Positions 6,310 to 8,602 of a stretch of 8,602 nt of DNA are shown here, one piece after another. The stretch lies in the NCBI GenBank assembly GCA_910588875.1, contig CAJURT010000077.1, forward strand, positions 1-8,602, written 5' to 3'. The notes under the pieces were generated by a model. That model did not search any database. It was not told the DNA's origin and worked only from the letters and a program-made list of their open reading frames with translations. Both the position numbers and the translations under genes were made by a program. Every line of letters begins with the position of its first letter. Position 1 is the first letter of the stretch. The stretch comes from an uncultured Lachnospiraceae bacterium (GTDB lineage: Bacteria > Bacillota > Clostridia > Lachnospirales > Lachnospiraceae).

Positions 6310-7431
6310 TTACAACGTATATCTTTCATTCTTTTCCACCACAACACGAATTTTCCCCGGCTCCCCGATATAGGTGGTATTGGCACGGATGGTGTCGCGG
6401 CTTTCCACAATGCAGTTCTCAATCACTGTGTTGTCCCCGATATAGACATCGTTTAAGATAATGGAATTTTTAATTACACAATTATTACCCACATACGCTT
6501 TTTTAAACAGGATGGAATTCTCCACTGTGCCGTTAATGATAGAGCCACTGGAAATCAGGCTGTTCTTCACCAGCGCCCCCGGGTTATATTTCGCAGGCGG
6601 GAGATCATCCACCTTGGAATAAACGTCGGGATACTCCTTGAAAAAGTATCTGCGCACCTCCGGCTTCAAAAAGTCCATATTCGTCCGGTAATAGGAATCC
6701 ACGGAAGCAATATTGCTCCAATAGGTATTCAGGCGGTAAGCATAGATCCGTTTGAGGTTCTTGTAACGCACCAGGATATCCCGCACAAAATCAACCCTGT
6801 CCTCCGCCGCACACCTTTCTATCAGTTCAATCAGCTGGCGCCGCCGGATCACGTAAATCCCGCAGGATACGGCATTGCCCGCCGCCACCATGGGCTTCTC
6901 CTCAAACTCTGTGATGCGCCCGTCGCCATTAATGGCCACATTCCCATAACGGGTAATATCCTCACCCTCCGGCAGTTCCGTACATACCACAGTAATGTCA
7001 GCCTTCTTCTCAATATGGTATTCCAGCACCGTATTATAATCCAGCTTGTAAATCCCGTCCCCTGATGCGATCACCACATAAGGCTCATGGCTGTTCTTCA
7101 AAAATGCCAGGTTCTGATACAATGCATCCGCTGTCCCCCGATACCAGTCACTGTTCTCCGCCGTGATGGTAGGCGTGAATACGTACAGGCCTCCCTGCTT
7201 CCTCCCAAAATCCCACCATTTGGAAGAACTTAAGTGCTCGTTCAGCGACCGGGAATTATACTGGGTAAATACCGCCACATTCTGGATATGGGAATTGCTC
7301 ATATTGCTCAGCGCAAAATCGATGCTGCGGTAGCTTCCCGCAACCGGCATAGCGGAAATTGCCCTCTTATTGGAAAGTTCCCTCATCCTCTTACTGTTGC
7401 CGCCCGCCAAAACAATGCCTATTGCCCTCAT
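6310..7431 (-). CDS. glgD: GlgD, regulatory subunit of glucose-1-phosphate adenylyltransferase
   Basis: A 373-residue GlgC paralogue of the GlgD type. It has a nucleotidyltransferase fold at the N-terminus, followed by hexapeptide repeats forming a left-handed beta helix (from about residue 284). Active-site motifs are altered relative to catalytic GlgC: the nucleotide loop reads GGNSKRM (residues 10-16), and the GDHIYKMDY motif is GDGIYKLDY (about 124). The sugar-phosphate EFEEKP motif (about 175) is kept. In Firmicutes such as Geobacillus, GlgD joins GlgC in a mixed tetramer and raises its activity while being poorly active alone; that role is inferred here. The ATG overlaps the glgC stop (ATGA, 7431-7428), with AGGTGA 6 nt upstream, so translation is probably coupled and subunits are made in matched amounts. 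Confidence 0.94.
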   Translation of the reverse strand: MRAIGIVLAGGNSKRMRELSNKRAISAMPVAGSYRSIDFALSNMSNSHIQNVAVFTQYNSRSLNEHLSSSKWWDFGRKQGGLYVFTPTITAENSDWYRGTADALYQNLAFLKNSHEPYVVIASGDGIYKLDYNTVLEYHIEKKADITVVCTELPEGEDITRYGNVAINGDGRITEFEEKPMVAAGNAVSCGIYVIRRRQLIELIERCAAEDRVDFVRDILVRYKNLKRIYAYRLNTYWSNIASVDSYYRTNMDFLKPEVRRYFFKEYPDVYSKVDDLPPAKYNPGALVKNSLISSGSIINGTVENSILFKKAYVGNNCVIKNSIILNDVYIGDNTVIENCIVESRDTIRANTTYIGEPGKIRVVVEKNERYTL

Positions 7432-8602
7432 CGCACATCACCTGCCTTTATAATGGATCCTCCAGCGGACAGCATTCCGTCCGGATAATCCTCCGCGGAC
7501 GTGATACCTGAAATCGCCGTATTTTTGCCAATCTTCACCTGTCCCGGAATCACACTATGCTCACCCACCGTAACCAGGTCAAACTGATACACCTTGGGGT
7601 CATAAGTACTGGGTGCATACTCCCCCACCCCCAGTTCGGCCCCGGGGCCCACAGTAGTGTCCTCTGCTATCACTGCCTTCGTAATCCTGGCGTCCTCGCC
7701 CACCACACTATCACGCATGATAATGGAATCCCGGATCACTGCCCCCTTCTGAACCGTAACTCCGGCGCCGATTACGGAATTATGTACCTCCCCATAAATC
7801 TCGGTGCCCTCTCCGATAATGCTGCGTTCAATCACTGCATCGGCAGCCACATATTGAGGCGGGATGATATCGCTTTTGGTGTAGATCTTCCAGTATTCCT
7901 CATAAAGGTTAAATTCCGGAATAATATCGATCAGTTCCATATTGGCCTCCCAATAGGAGCCCAAGGTGCCCACATCCTTCCAGTAGCCATTATATTCATA
8001 GGCAAAAATCCTCTTGCCGCCGCCATGGCAATACGGAATGATATGCTTGCCGAAATCACAGCCCGGTTCCTCCGACAGATGAATCAGGGCTTCCCTCAGC
8101 ACCGGCCAGCTGAAAATGTAAATCCCCATAGATGCCAGGTTGCTCCTAGGCTTCGCCGGTTTCTCCTCAAATTCCGTGATACGGTTAGACTCATCCGTTA
8201 TGACAATGCCAAAACGGCTGGCCTCCTCCATCGGCACAGGCATCGCAGCGATGGTGACATCCGCATTATTCGCCTTATGGTATTCCAGCATCACTTCATA
8301 ATCCATCTTATAAATATGGTCACCTGACAGGATCAGCACATAATCCGGGTTATAAGTTTCCATAAACTCCAGGTTCTGGAAAATCGCATTGGCGGTACCT
8401 GTATACCAGTCACTGCCTTTGCTTTTTTCGTAAGGCGGCAGGATCGTGACTCCTCCCACATTACGGTCCAAATCCCACGGGATACCGATTCCGATATGGG
8501 TATTCAGGCGCAACGGCTGGTACTGCGTCAGCACACCGACGGTATCCACGCCTGAATTGATGCAATTGCTCAGAGGGAAGTCAATAATCCTGTACTTTCC
8601 GC
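7428..8602 (-). CDS. glgC: GlgC, glucose-1-phosphate adenylyltransferase, catalytic subunit (N-terminus cut by the right edge)
   Basis: The frame is open to the window end. The first complete codons read GKYRIIDFPLSN, a conserved early GlgC motif, so only about 30-35 residues are missing, including the GGxGxRL nucleotide loop. The 390 residues present cover the rest of a roughly 420-residue protein. GlgC makes ADP-glucose from glucose 1-phosphate and ATP, the committed step of bacterial glycogen synthesis. Visible motifs, numbered from the first complete codon, are WYTGTANAI (ADP-glucose synthase signature), GDHIYKMDY with the catalytic Asp (about 93) and FEEKP with the sugar-phosphate-binding Lys (about 145). 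The C-terminus is a left-handed beta-helix rich in hexapeptide repeats. A GTG at 8549 is an internal Val codon, not the start. The gene overlaps glgD by 4 nt. Its promoter, and any further glg genes, lie outside the window. Confidence 0.96.
   Translation of the reverse strand, partial: GKYRIIDFPLSNCINSGVDTVGVLTQYQPLRLNTHIGIGIPWDLDRNVGGVTILPPYEKSKGSDWYTGTANAIFQNLEFMETYNPDYVLILSGDHIYKMDYEVMLEYHKANNADVTIAAMPVPMEEASRFGIVITDESNRITEFEEKPAKPRSNLASMGIYIFSWPVLREALIHLSEEPGCDFGKHIIPYCHGGGKRIFAYEYNGYWKDVGTLGSYWEANMELIDIIPEFNLYEEYWKIYTKSDIIPPQYVAADAVIERSIIGEGTEIYGEVHNSVIGAGVTVQKGAVIRDSIIMRDSVVGEDARITKAVIAEDTTVGPGAELGVGEYAPSTYDPKVYQFDLVTVGEHSVIPGQVKIGKNTAISGITSAEDYPDGMLSAGGSIIKAGDVR
7438..7443 (-). promoter_or_regulatory. 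Ribosome binding site of glgD inside the end of glgC
   Basis: AGGTGA on the minus strand, 6 nt before the glgD ATG and within the last codons of glgC. Together with the 4-nt ATGA overlap it indicates translational coupling of the two subunits. Confidence 0.6.

Noticed and set aside
6286..6400. Sigma-H promoter for spoVG within the end of glgD
   Set aside because: A GAAT lies there on the minus strand, but no AGGA-type -35 occurs at the right distance (the nearest purine-rich stretch is about 17 nt away).
7557..8327. Plus-strand open frame of 256 codons antisense to glgC
   Set aside because: Complement of a confidently identified GlgC; composition is typical of an antisense shadow and there is no supporting start signal.
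1..8602. Mobile element, CRISPR array, defence system, tRNA or rRNA
   Set aside because: All long coding regions are accounted for by housekeeping or regulatory genes; no direct-repeat array, transposase, attachment site or tRNA-like cloverleaf was seen.

Overview
The window carries core chromosomal genes of a low-to-mid GC Firmicute, most likely a Clostridia/Lachnospiraceae-type gut anaerobe. This rests on the pth-mfd-(spoVT) order shared with Bacillus/Clostridia, a SpoVG homologue, the Firmicute-type paired glycogen subunits GlgC plus GlgD, and strong AGGAGG-like ribosome binding sites. The genus cannot be fixed by reading alone. I saw no mobile element, CRISPR array, tRNA or rRNA.

Layout, left to right. 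Positions 1-9 hold the first three codons (minus strand) of a gene running off the left edge, very probably spoVT. It is preceded by a dense 5' region (10-134) with a strong Shine-Dalgarno, a sigma-A-like promoter, an overlapping sigma-G/F-like promoter and two nested inverted repeats. Next come mfd (transcription-repair coupling factor) and, 22 nt upstream of it, pth (peptidyl-tRNA hydrolase), both on the minus strand. They are apparently one operon driven by a good promoter at 4393-4421, whose ~100-nt leader contains a 53-nt multi-stem hairpin (4316-4368). Divergent from this, on the plus strand, is a COG2509-type FAD-dependent oxidoreductase with its own promoter. It ends at a strong bidirectional terminator (5945-5984) shared with the convergent minus-strand operon glgC-glgD-spoVG. 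In that operon glgC and glgD overlap by ATGA, and spoVG follows glgD by 24 nt. glgC is cut by the right edge.

How the genes fit together: pth recycles peptidyl-tRNA, mfd clears stalled RNA polymerase for repair, and spoVT/spoVG are sporulation or stationary-phase regulators. GlgC/GlgD make ADP-glucose for glycogen. The window resembles a rearranged version of the Bacillus spoVG-glmU-prs-pth-mfd-spoVT neighbourhood, with a different sugar nucleotidyltransferase pair beside spoVG. The genes themselves are ordinary. The signals most worth a second look are non-coding: the spoVT 5' region (dual promoter plus a possible ribosome-site-sequestering structure) and the structured pth leader.
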